A stretch of DNA of 15,057 nucleotides, from contig CALPIR020000036.1 of the NCBI GenBank assembly GCA_943323675.2, positions 1 through 15,057 of the forward strand, in the 5' to 3' direction. Below, piece after piece: positions 1 through 7,919 of the stretch (the first letter of the stretch is position 1; every line of letters starts with the position of its first letter). The DNA comes from Chitinophaga pinensis. GTDB lineage: Bacteria; Bacteroidota; Bacteroidia; UKL13-3. The notes beneath the pieces were generated by a model. The model was not told the origin of the DNA. It was given only the letters and a program-made list of their open reading frames with translations, and did not search any database. The translations under genes and the position numbers were made by a program.

Positions 1-702
1 ATTTGTAAAAGGTGTGTTGAATTTATTCTTTTTAAAATTCTCATAATACCAAAATGTGGTATTAACACCTTGATTAGTGATAATATCCTCATCGCCATCT
101 CCATCTAAATCGTCAATTGCAGGTAAAGCATTAGAAACTGCAACTAACTCTCCAGGACTTAGGTACTGATTGTATGGTGGGCCAACATACATCCCAGTAT
201 CAAACAGCACATTACTATATTGCTTAAATGTCGTTTTACCTCCTGGGGTAGTTGTATTAACAAATAACTGGATTTTCTCTGAAGGAATAAAAGGATTAAG
301 TGCTATTTTATTAAAAGGTACAGAAGCTGTATATAAATCAGGCTTACCATCAAAATTATAATCCTTTAACAAAGCCCAACCTGCAAAATAATTTGTAAAT
401 GCCCCTTCATATTGCGGAGCATGGGTAAACCTTCCTATGGTAAAATCATAAAGAAATGCGAGTGGCTTTAGAGCTTCCTTATCAAAAACAAAAAGATCTT
501 GTTTACCGTCATTATTCCAATCAATATTACTAAATTGAGGCGTGTTTAAACCTCCTGCAAATGGATTTAATAGTGTATCATTTACTGTACCGTTTTTTAT
601 AAATTTAGGTGCCCCTTTTGCTTGATAATATTTAAAACTTTGTGAATTACTGGTATTGGTTATCACAAAAAGGATTAATAATGTTGTAAGAAGTTTATGC
701 AT
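1..702 (-). CDS. Secreted FG-GAP/VCBS-repeat protein, 3' part outside window
   Basis: An open frame on the minus strand begins at the ATG at 702 and is still open at base 1, giving 234 visible residues; the C-terminus is missing. Residues 1-21 look like a signal peptide (MHKLLTTLLILFVITNTSNSQ, cut before S22), so the product is exported. Three acidic calcium-loop motifs of FG-GAP/VCBS type follow: DWNNDGKQD (61-69), DYNFDGKPD (114-122) and DLDGDGDED (198-206), each followed by a short hydrophobic strand such as LFVF or IITN. Such repeats build beta-propeller blades on many extracellular proteins. The gene is divergent from murF with 57 bp between them. Proteins of this kind in Bacteroidota often end in a T9SS sorting domain, but that end cannot be seen here. 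The repeat class is clear; the specific function is unknown. Confidence 0.85.
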   Translation of the reverse strand, partial: MHKLLTTLLILFVITNTSNSQSFKYYQAKGAPKFIKNGTVNDTLLNPFAGGLNTPQFSNIDWNNDGKQDLFVFDKEALKPLAFLYDFTIGRFTHAPQYEGAFTNYFAGWALLKDYNFDGKPDLYTASVPFNKIALNPFIPSEKIQLFVNTTTPGGKTTFKQYSNVLFDTGMYVGPPYNQYLSPGELVAVSNALPAIDDLDGDGDEDIITNQGVNTTFWYYENFKKNKFNTPFTN

Positions 703-759
703 AGCATTTAATTTACCAATGTAAAGTTAATATAAGGATTTCTAAATTTTATCATAAAG

Positions 760-2055
760 ATGACAACTATCGAGTTATACGCAATTTATAAAGAACATTC
801 GGCCATATCAACCGACACCCGCAAAATTGCGGAGGGTGGTATATTTTTCGCACTTAAAGGTCCAAATTTTAATGCGAATACTTTTGCCGCTGAAGCCTTA
901 AAAAAAGGGGCTGCCTATTGTGTTATTGATGATGCAAATTACAAGATAAACGATAAGTGCATTTTGGTTGATGATGCATTAAAGTGCCTTCAAAAACTTG
1001 CTAATCATCATCGTAAACAACTTAATATACCTGTTATTGCAATTGTGGGAAGTAACGGCAAAACCACTACCAAGGAGCTTATTACATCTGTATTGGCTAC
1101 AACCTTCAATGTATGGGCTACACCAGGCAACTTTAATAATCATATTGGGTTACCACTCACATTACTCCAACTTACCACCAACCACCAAATGGCAATAATT
1201 GAAATGGGGGCTAATCATGTGGGAGAAAATACCGAGTTGTGCGAAATTGCAGAACCGTCATTGGGCATTGTTACCAATAATGGAATGGATCACTTAGAAG
1301 GTTTTGGTAATATTGAAGGAGTTGCAAAAAGTAACAGCGAGCTTTATTATTATTTGCTAAAAAACAATGGTACAGCATTTGTAAATGCAAACGATGAATG
1401 GTTAATGCGCATGAGTGCTCGTTTAAGCAACAAAAAAACATATGCAGCAAACACCATTTTAAGAAACGTTAACGCTGATTACATTGGAGTAGCAAGCCAA
1501 CTCCAACCTGCTATAAAATTTGTATTTCAAAACCAAAATGGCTATTCAATTTTAAGCGGTGATTACAACTTTGATAATATAATGGCCGCAATTGCCATTG
1601 CTAAATACTTGGGAGTAAGCGATTCCAACATTTTAAAAGGTGTAGCAGCATATGAACCTAAAAACAATCGTTCGCAATGGATGCAAAAAAACAATAACCT
1701 TATTTTTATGGATGCTTATAACGCTAATCCAAGTAGCATGGAGGCTGCATTAAGAAATTTCGCAGCCATGGAACATCCGCACAAAGTAATTATAATGGGT
1801 GATATGTTTGAAATGGGTGAATATGCAAAAACAGAACACCAACGTATGGTTAACTTATGCGCAAAATTAAACTTAAATAATGTTATTATAGTAGGTGAAG
1901 AGTTTTACCAAACAAAACACGACAATATGCATGCATTTAACAATACGGCAGAAGCTGATGCGTTTATAAAACAAATGAATTATAAAAACTGTGCCTTTTT
2001 TATTAAAGGTTCTAGAGGTATGAAACTAGAAACATTAGCTGAAAGCATTAATTAG
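760..2055 (+). CDS. murF: UDP-N-acetylmuramoyl-tripeptide--D-alanyl-D-alanine ligase MurF
   Basis: This cytoplasmic enzyme adds D-Ala-D-Ala to the UDP-MurNAc-tripeptide, using ATP, in the last cytoplasmic step of peptidoglycan precursor synthesis. The 431 residues match the usual family length. The N-terminal Mur domain carries the STDTRKI segment (17-23). The ATP-binding P-loop is GSNGKTTTKE (97-106), followed by NFNNHIGLPLTLL (124-136) and an IIEMGANHVGE segment (146-156). K190 in GVAKSNSE is the likely carbamylated lysine. DAYNANPSSM (318-327) is the MurF-type signature that separates it from other Mur ligases. The ATG at 760 gives a correctly placed N-terminal motif; there is no Shine-Dalgarno site, only an A-rich leader, as usual in this phylum. 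It stands alone, outside a division/cell-wall cluster. Its stop codon lies inside a hairpin shared with ispF. Confidence 0.97.
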   Translation: MTTIELYAIYKEHSAISTDTRKIAEGGIFFALKGPNFNANTFAAEALKKGAAYCVIDDANYKINDKCILVDDALKCLQKLANHHRKQLNIPVIAIVGSNGKTTTKELITSVLATTFNVWATPGNFNNHIGLPLTLLQLTTNHQMAIIEMGANHVGENTELCEIAEPSLGIVTNNGMDHLEGFGNIEGVAKSNSELYYYLLKNNGTAFVNANDEWLMRMSARLSNKKTYAANTILRNVNADYIGVASQLQPAIKFVFQNQNGYSILSGDYNFDNIMAAIAIAKYLGVSDSNILKGVAAYEPKNNRSQWMQKNNNLIFMDAYNANPSSMEAALRNFAAMEHPHKVIIMGDMFEMGEYAKTEHQRMVNLCAKLNLNNVIIVGEEFYQTKHDNMHAFNNTAEADAFIKQMNYKNCAFFIKGSRGMKLETLAESIN

Positions 2056-2085
2056 AAAAGAGTCTAACGCCTTTTTTCTAATTAA
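2048..2085. terminator. Bidirectional hairpin between convergent murF and ispF
   Basis: The left arm TTAATTAGAAAAGAG (2048-2062) pairs with the right arm CTTTTTTCTAATTAA (2071-2085) around an 8-base loop. There are 15 pairs including one G-U. A-rich and T-rich tracts in the stem let it act on either strand. The murF stop codon (2053-2055) lies inside the left arm and the ispF stop is only 8 bp beyond the right arm. It is AT-rich with no long G/C core, so it may be a moderate terminator. Confidence 0.65.
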
Positions 2086-2093
2086 ATAAGAAT

Positions 2094-2567
2094 TTACTTT
2101 TTTATCAATAACACAACCGCATAGGCTACTAAGCCTTCCTCTCTGCCAATAAAACCCATCTTTTCATTGGTTGTGGCTTTAACAGAAACATCATCAATGC
2201 CAACCCCGCAAATGCTAGCAATGGTTAAACACATTTGCTCTGCGTAAGGCATTACTTTGGGTTTTTCTAAACACAAACTACTGTCTATATTACCAACTTT
2301 GTACCCTTTTGCATCTATAAGTGTAATTACTTTTTGAAGCAGAATTTTACTGTCAATTCCTTTAAAACTATTATCTGTATCCGGAAAGTGTTTTCCGATG
2401 TCACCTAATGCTAAGGCACCTAACATAGCGTCACAAATTGCATGCAGAAGTACATCGGCATCACTATGCCCTAAAGCTCCTTTTGCTGCAGGGATATTTA
2501 CCCCCCCAAGCCATAGTTCGCGACCTTCAACCAATTGATGAACATCAAATCCAAATCCTATTCTCAT
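2094..2567 (-). CDS. ispF: 2-C-methyl-D-erythritol 2,4-cyclodiphosphate synthase IspF
   Basis: IspF cyclises 4-diphosphocytidyl-methylerythritol 2-phosphate to methylerythritol cyclodiphosphate, releasing CMP, in the non-mevalonate isoprenoid pathway. The 157 residues are full length. Metal ligands of the family are present: D8 and H10 in GFGFDVHQL (4-12) and H42 in the block after GHSDADVLLH. Other signatures are DIGKHFPDTD, EKPKVMPY and, near the C-terminus, VKATTNEKMGFIGREEG. It is the last gene of the porU-porV-ispF unit, starting 2 bp after the porV stop, so it is probably translated from the same mRNA. It ends next to the hairpin shared with murF. A run of seven G on the coding strand (Gly-Gly-Val codons, residues 21-23) does not interrupt the frame. 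Confidence 0.97.
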   Translation of the reverse strand: MRIGFGFDVHQLVEGRELWLGGVNIPAAKGALGHSDADVLLHAICDAMLGALALGDIGKHFPDTDNSFKGIDSKILLQKVITLIDAKGYKVGNIDSSLCLEKPKVMPYAEQMCLTIASICGVGIDDVSVKATTNEKMGFIGREEGLVAYAVVLLIKK

Positions 2568-2569
2568 GT

Positions 2570-3835
2570 CTAATTATCTTTGGGCATTTCAAAAATACCT
2601 GTCGGTTGCTCTTTTTCATTACTTCCTGATTTTAACGCATCAAAATCTAAACCAAGTGTAAAACGTAACGTGTTATCAAGAGGATTACGCTGACCAAAAG
2701 ACACCAAATAAGCAGCATCAATTGTAAATACATTGTATCTAATACCTACTCCAAATGTGGCATATTTACGATTACCCTTGTATTGGTTCTCATAAAAATA
2801 ACCTGCACGAAGTGCAAATTGTTTATCATACCAATATTCTAATCCTGTAGATATATTAATCTCCCTCATCTCCTCTTTAAATCCACCTGGAGCATCAGAA
2901 AACGACTGTGTCATGCCTTGTATAATAGGCACATTGGGACTTTTACCCGATGCAATAACAAGGCTTCCTGTTTGTCTATCAATCACAGGATTCCCTGATG
3001 AATCGTATTCATAAACAGGAGGAGTTGGTATGAGTAGCTTATTGAAATCTAATGCCAAAGCAATGGTGTTGTATTTATCTATTTCTACTTCACCATAACC
3101 GCCAATACGTAAATTAATTGGAATAAAATTTTGATTTTGATCGGTAGTGTAGGTTAGTTTAGATCCTATGTTAGTAATGGCACCACCAATACCGTAGTTG
3201 ATTTTATACCCCTGTACTTTGGTTTTATTTCTATAGTATGCAGTAATGTCTGCTGCATAAGATGTTCCTGCCTTTATACCGCTTTGAGATTGTGTTTGCG
3301 CGCCTCCAGCAATATTAGAGTAAATGAATCTAAAGGCTACCCCTAAACTGAAGTTGTCTGATAATTTTTGCGCATAAGCAAGATCAGCGGCCCATTCGCT
3401 TGGTGTTGCATTACCTAAACTGCTTCCGTATACATCGGTAAACTGTATCTCACCTAGCGAGAAATACCTCAACGAACCGCCCAATGAAGCCTTGTCGTTT
3501 AATTTACCCATAATAGATAAATAAGACAACGAAACATCTGGCACTAACTCTCGCAACCAAGGGTTGTAAGAAAGAGACACCGTTCCATTTTTTTCATTAA
3601 ATACCATTTTCGCAGCATTCCAATGTATCGCGTTTGGATCGTTTGGTGTTGCAACGCCTGCATCACCCATTGCTCCTGCCCTTGCATTTGGAGTAATTAA
3701 TAAAAAAGGAACTGCTGAGGTGATGGTATTTTGTCTTCCGTCTAATTGCCCTGTAGTAAGTTTTTGCTGTGCACTCAAATTTGTTACAGATAAACCTGCT
3801 AATATCGCTGCTATGCCTTTAAAATACTTATTCAT
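2570..3835 (-). CDS. porV: Type IX secretion system outer-membrane protein PorV (LptO)
   Basis: PorV is a FadL-like outer-membrane beta-barrel that binds CTD-bearing T9SS cargo as it leaves the translocon and delivers it to the PorU sortase. The 421-residue product has a signal peptide (about 1-22, ending NLSAQ). The family N-terminal block follows: PFLLITPNARAGAMGDAG (43-60), then TPNDPNAIHWNAAK. After that come many alternating strands with aromatic girdles (SLSYNPWLREL, GLEYWYDKQFALRAGYFYE, FGVGIRYNVFTIDAAYLVSF). The C-terminal strand LRFTLGLDFDA is followed by a short charged tail. It sits 50 bp after porU and 2 bp before ispF on the same strand, and pairing with porU strongly supports the name. 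A -7-like box lies just upstream, so it may also have its own promoter. No truncation is seen. Confidence 0.94.
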   Translation of the reverse strand: MNKYFKGIAAILAGLSVTNLSAQQKLTTGQLDGRQNTITSAVPFLLITPNARAGAMGDAGVATPNDPNAIHWNAAKMVFNEKNGTVSLSYNPWLRELVPDVSLSYLSIMGKLNDKASLGGSLRYFSLGEIQFTDVYGSSLGNATPSEWAADLAYAQKLSDNFSLGVAFRFIYSNIAGGAQTQSQSGIKAGTSYAADITAYYRNKTKVQGYKINYGIGGAITNIGSKLTYTTDQNQNFIPINLRIGGYGEVEIDKYNTIALALDFNKLLIPTPPVYEYDSSGNPVIDRQTGSLVIASGKSPNVPIIQGMTQSFSDAPGGFKEEMREINISTGLEYWYDKQFALRAGYFYENQYKGNRKYATFGVGIRYNVFTIDAAYLVSFGQRNPLDNTLRFTLGLDFDALKSGSNEKEQPTGIFEMPKDN

Positions 3836-3854
3836 TTACACTTGATATGATTGC

Positions 3855-3862
3855 CAAAAATA
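3855..3862 (-). promoter_or_regulatory. Possible internal promoter (-7 box) ahead of porV
   Basis: Read on the minus strand, TATTTTTG matches the Bacteroidota -7 consensus TAnnTTTG exactly and lies 19 bp before the porV ATG, in the 50-bp porU-porV gap. No TTG was found at the usual -33 distance, so the promoter could be weak or accidental. Confidence 0.3.
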
Positions 3863-3885
3863 ATGCTTTATATGATTTCGCCTAA

Positions 3886-6800
3886 CTAATTTAATATTAC
3901 CAATTTTTGGGTTACTTCTGCCGTTTTACCCGTACCGCTTTTTACTTGTACTTTATAAATATACACTCCATTAGCCAGCTTATCACCATACTCATCTTGT
4001 CCATTCCATGTTAATTGATCGAAATGAGATGTTGCAGGTGTTATTTGGGTGGTAAGTGTTTTAGCTAATTTACCACTTACCGTATAAACGTAAATAAGTA
4101 CAGTTAAGTATTCGCCAGCTTTATTATGATCAAAATGAAATGTGGTATTTGTACTAAATGGATTTGGGTAATTCAATACATATTGTAGTGCTAGTTTTTC
4201 ATTTGAAGCTACAATAAACTCCGTTGTGGATTCGCTAAAGTTGTTGTATGTATCGTAAGACTTTAACGTTGCCGTGTGTTTACCAGATGCAATGTTTTTT
4301 AATGGGTAACGGATTTCTCCTTCCTGATAGCTATTTGTTTTGGCTTTGTAATAATCATTAACCGATACAGATTTACTGTTATCACCATCAATAATTAAGG
4401 TAAGTTCTCTTCCTATTCCTCTTCCTATTGTATTAATACCATTTTCATCAAACAACTTCGCAATAAATAACGGATTCTCATTGGTTAATCCTCCAAAAAT
4501 AAACTTCTCGTCATCTAAGTATAGTTTAACTGTAGGTCCTACCCCATCTATTGCAACTGAATCAGCGGTTCCGCCAACCACAAAGTTCTCATTGTAACCA
4601 TTGGCATCATTAATTAAATTTGTGGTATAATATGATATTTTCCCTCTTCCCAATTGATAAGAAATATCTTTGGGTACAATAAATGAAAAGGTAAACAGGC
4701 CATTTATAACGGAGGCACTACCATTATAAATAATATTGTTCTGCATATTAAATTGTAAGGCAGGTGCCGACTCCGAGTTGTTTACCAATGTTTGATACGT
4801 AGAAGCTTTATCGTATACCGTTGAAAACACTTGCCCATTGTAATTACTAAGCGTATTGCCTGATAAATCTGTTATCTTACCAGTAATAGTAACTTTAGAA
4901 AGAGCCTTAAGTGTGTCCGTAACATCAGCTAATAACTTATTATTAATTGATGTTGTTACAACATTATATTTTGGATATGCTAAATGCATAACAGCATCAC
5001 CTAAGAGAGTGAAATTACGTTCATTTTTATCATTAGGTAAATAATCGTTTTTGGTTAAACGCATAACTTCTCCCAATGGTCTTGGGTCTTGTTTTGATGT
5101 AGAGTCTAAACCAATCCTATTATAGAAGTAAGTATTTAGCATTGTATTTGAAAAAGCATTAACCAAACGCACTGTTGTAAATAATGCAATTGAACCACCT
5201 TGTGGGTTTAAAAAAGTTAACTCCCCTGCCGAAACCCTAACTGGATCATCAAACCTACTAAACTCACAAGTTGCTGTAACAAATAATGGTAATCTATCGC
5301 GGTTGCTCCATCCATTTATGTCTTCAATGGTTAAAATACGTTCTGCAGCCCATCCTAACTCGCCTCCATGGCCAGTATAATTAATTATAAAACATCCCTT
5401 TTGCACTGCATCTACTATTGCCTTTTGAGCGCTAGGATTACGTTGCCCTCCAGCCACTACCTCTTCACGATAAGCATCAATCCATATTTTTTCAATGTTG
5501 TAATTTTTAAACCTTGATGTTACGTTATTGGCCATATTGTTGGCATCATTCTGATGAATATTATAATCTTCATCATCCGAAACAAATACAATTTTATTTC
5601 GCCAATCAGCCATTTTATCAGATTGATGATAATTGATAATTTTATCTACTGCATTTCTTGCTTCAATTGTATTAGAAATTGGCAAGCGACCAATTCCTAA
5701 ATCAAGAAATTCTTTAGGATCAGAACCACTGTCCCACAAACCTTCATTATCGTCAAGGAAACCATAATAATCATCACTGCAATAAGATAGTATTGGAGAT
5801 TCAGTATATGCACTTTGATAGGTAGGAACAAAATTAGTATTTCCTTTGACCCGATATTTATAATCGTAGGATGCACGACCAAACAAGGTGACATATTTTA
5901 CCCTATCATTTGGTGAAGTACCACGGGAATAAAACATCCTTAAAAAATCACGAATGGCTGTTACGTCTTGACTACCGCTCGAAAATTCATTATAAATATC
6001 ATTAACATTAATCACATGAATTTTCAACCCATTTTGTTGATGGAAAGCAGCAAGCCTGTTGGCTTCAGATAAAAATAAGCCTGGCGTTATATATATGGCA
6101 TCGCATTGTGTCAATGCATGTAAATTTTGATTAGCTATTTTACCCACCATCAGGGGCACCCAATAAGATGAAACATCACTAATTCCAGCAAATTCAGTGT
6201 ATGTTGTTTGGTTGTATACAAAAGATGCATCTGTCCCATTATGATTAACAATCACCTCTTCAATATTCATCAAATCACTTAAATTAAAAAGGCGAGCTGA
6301 AGCAGGTGATCCGTTAATGCTGAAACGCGTAGCTCCCGAAGTTGAATTAGCCATAAAACGATATAACACTTGACTACCAAACCAAGTTAAATTAGCCTTT
6401 GCATTAATTTCAAAGTAATCTAACCAACCAATTGCTCCTCCTGGAGGATTATCATATTTGTAATTTAAATTTACAGCAGGTGTTGTTGAATAAAAATTAC
6501 TTAGCAACGGACCATTGGTTCTGTAATAATAACCATCATAATTGCTACCAACAGTTGGGATATTACTGTGAGCGAATACAAAGTTATTATTAGCACTTAC
6601 ATTAAAGTTTGAAGGTGTAATTAATGAGCGAGAGGCCACAACAGATTTTATAATTATGGAATCATTTGGATTATGTCCATCAATATAAAAAGAAAAGTTT
6701 TGTGATGGTACTCTATCAAATGCCTCACCTAAAAACTGCCTGCCGCTTCTACCATAATTTAACATATCAAACTCATGCGAATAACAATAAATATGATGGT

Positions 6801-7785
6801 TTTGGGTATTTACAACTATAGGCTGAGATGACTGTTTACCAATACGTTTTCCGTTTCCTTGATTAAAAGTAATATAATAATAAGTGGTATCTGAGTAAAT
6901 ATTCTTTTCTCGACCAATAAAAGCACCATTTTGCTTCCAAACATCATATTGAGACTTTCCATAAAGCAATACATAATCTCCAGCATCGAAAACGCCATCA
7001 TTTTCGCCAATAACTAAAATTGCATTCTCTATCAAATCATCAGCACGAGCTGAAGCACTAGCCTGAGAAAGTAAGCCGGGACCATTGCCGAATACTTTAA
7101 TGGTTTTGGGGTCGATACCAGAAATATTAATTCCATTTGCCTGAAAAAAATTACGGTCCAATTTATGAAACCCAGATTTAGTTACAGCCACCTTATACCA
7201 ATCACCAAATGCCAAAACCGAATTATTGGCAAAACCTTTTTTATTTAAGACTGAGCTCAGGCTAGGCGCCACATCATATGTAATTTCTACTTCAAAAGAA
7301 GTGATGGTAGAATAACGATTTGTGGCTGCATCGAAAAAAACTGGCAAAAATGTTAAACCAACTATACTTTTACCGCCTTCAGTACCAAGTGTAATTTGTT
7401 GATTATAGTCTGAAGTGGACTTTAAAAAATCTTGGTTTTGAAATTGATACCTGTTTTGCAAATGGATATAATTAACATTTTGAATGCTAATTCGAATGTT
7501 AGTTGCGGATTTATTTAGTCGAAAAATTTCACTCCAATAAGGATGCCAATGCGTATTTTGTATTAATTGTGCATTCTTAAACGAAATAAAATCAGAAAAA
7601 AACTGTTCCCCTTTATTAATATTTTTTTCTTCAATCCAATTTATATTACGCTGAAAACGAAGTACAGCGGCACTTAAATCAGACATAAATAGCATTGTAA
7701 ATAAAAAAATTACAAAAATTATTTTCACACGAAGCAATAAAAATTGCATAAAAGTTAACAAATTATTTATAATTGAAAAATACAT
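3886..7785 (-). CDS. porU: Type IX secretion system signal peptidase/sortase PorU
   Basis: PorU is the gingipain-like (peptidase C25) cysteine protease of the T9SS. At the cell surface it removes the C-terminal sorting domain of cargo and transfers the cargo to an anchor, acting with PorV. The 1299-residue product has a hydrophobic N-terminal export segment (about 14-39, ending MSDLSA), a long beta-rich N-terminal region, and a C25 domain at about 560-935. The catalytic pair is visible: H806 in NYTGHGGE (802-809) and C840 in FVTATCEF (835-842). Ig-like regions follow. The end (about 1199-1299) is a sorting-domain-like fold with NYPNPF (1205-1210), VSGKLAKTL and ANGVYIYKVQ (1271-1280). Known PorU proteins also keep such a domain. 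The ATG at 7785 gives the longest frame. The ATG at 7749 (residue 13) would give a more standard signal peptide and may be the true start. It heads the porU-porV-ispF unit and diverges from the porP genes. Confidence 0.96.
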   Translation of the reverse strand: MYFSIINNLLTFMQFLLLRVKIIFVIFLFTMLFMSDLSAAVLRFQRNINWIEEKNINKGEQFFSDFISFKNAQLIQNTHWHPYWSEIFRLNKSATNIRISIQNVNYIHLQNRYQFQNQDFLKSTSDYNQQITLGTEGGKSIVGLTFLPVFFDAATNRYSTITSFEVEITYDVAPSLSSVLNKKGFANNSVLAFGDWYKVAVTKSGFHKLDRNFFQANGINISGIDPKTIKVFGNGPGLLSQASASARADDLIENAILVIGENDGVFDAGDYVLLYGKSQYDVWKQNGAFIGREKNIYSDTTYYYITFNQGNGKRIGKQSSQPIVVNTQNHHIYCYSHEFDMLNYGRSGRQFLGEAFDRVPSQNFSFYIDGHNPNDSIIIKSVVASRSLITPSNFNVSANNNFVFAHSNIPTVGSNYDGYYYRTNGPLLSNFYSTTPAVNLNYKYDNPPGGAIGWLDYFEINAKANLTWFGSQVLYRFMANSTSGATRFSINGSPASARLFNLSDLMNIEEVIVNHNGTDASFVYNQTTYTEFAGISDVSSYWVPLMVGKIANQNLHALTQCDAIYITPGLFLSEANRLAAFHQQNGLKIHVINVNDIYNEFSSGSQDVTAIRDFLRMFYSRGTSPNDRVKYVTLFGRASYDYKYRVKGNTNFVPTYQSAYTESPILSYCSDDYYGFLDDNEGLWDSGSDPKEFLDLGIGRLPISNTIEARNAVDKIINYHQSDKMADWRNKIVFVSDDEDYNIHQNDANNMANNVTSRFKNYNIEKIWIDAYREEVVAGGQRNPSAQKAIVDAVQKGCFIINYTGHGGELGWAAERILTIEDINGWSNRDRLPLFVTATCEFSRFDDPVRVSAGELTFLNPQGGSIALFTTVRLVNAFSNTMLNTYFYNRIGLDSTSKQDPRPLGEVMRLTKNDYLPNDKNERNFTLLGDAVMHLAYPKYNVVTTSINNKLLADVTDTLKALSKVTITGKITDLSGNTLSNYNGQVFSTVYDKASTYQTLVNNSESAPALQFNMQNNIIYNGSASVINGLFTFSFIVPKDISYQLGRGKISYYTTNLINDANGYNENFVVGGTADSVAIDGVGPTVKLYLDDEKFIFGGLTNENPLFIAKLFDENGINTIGRGIGRELTLIIDGDNSKSVSVNDYYKAKTNSYQEGEIRYPLKNIASGKHTATLKSYDTYNNFSESTTEFIVASNEKLALQYVLNYPNPFSTNTTFHFDHNKAGEYLTVLIYVYTVSGKLAKTLTTQITPATSHFDQLTWNGQDEYGDKLANGVYIYKVQVKSGTGKTAEVTQKLVILN

Positions 7786-7807
7786 TGGCTGCGAAACATA
7801 ACGTTAA

Positions 7808-7838
7808 CAAATGAAATTAATTATATGTTTATTCCCAA
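7808..7838 (-). promoter_or_regulatory. Putative porU promoter
   Basis: On the minus strand a TTG (7838-7836) is separated by 20 bp from TTCATTTG (7815-7808), which differs from the Bacteroidota -7 consensus TAnnTTTG at one position. The spacing suits a -33/-7 pair. Transcription would begin near 7800, leaving a leader of about 15 nt to the ATG at 7785 or about 50 nt to the ATG at 7749. Confidence 0.4.
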
Positions 7839-7919
7839 AAAACGGGTAAAATAAACATAGAAAATATAAAGGGGGGCTTGTTAGTTGAAGCAATTTTTAA
7901 GATGCTTTGATGGACAAAA

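Noticed and set aside
722..750. Promoters in the gap between the FG-GAP gene and murF
   Set aside because: One-mismatch -7 boxes occur on both strands (TAACTTTA on minus, TAAATTTT on plus), but neither has a -33 TTG at correct spacing and the region is AT-rich.
2501..2507. Run of seven C (seven G on the coding strand) in ispF as a phase-variation tract
   Set aside because: It encodes the Gly-Gly-Val of a conserved segment in a probably essential gene, so slippage switching is unlikely; the frame is intact.
5697..5894. Short open frames inside porU, such as this one and 4856-5044 or 6816-7010
   Set aside because: They lie in other frames of a long, clearly conserved coding region and show no recognisable protein features.
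7871..7876. Run of six G upstream of the first porP-type gene as a slippage switch
   Set aside because: It is short and not located between the promoter elements that I could propose; there is no sign that its length matters.
7878..7909. Promoter for the first porP-type gene (TTG at 7878-7880, ATGCTTTG at 7902-7909)
   Set aside because: The -7 box has two mismatches to TAnnTTTG; this is too weak to list as a feature, although some promoter must lie in this gap.
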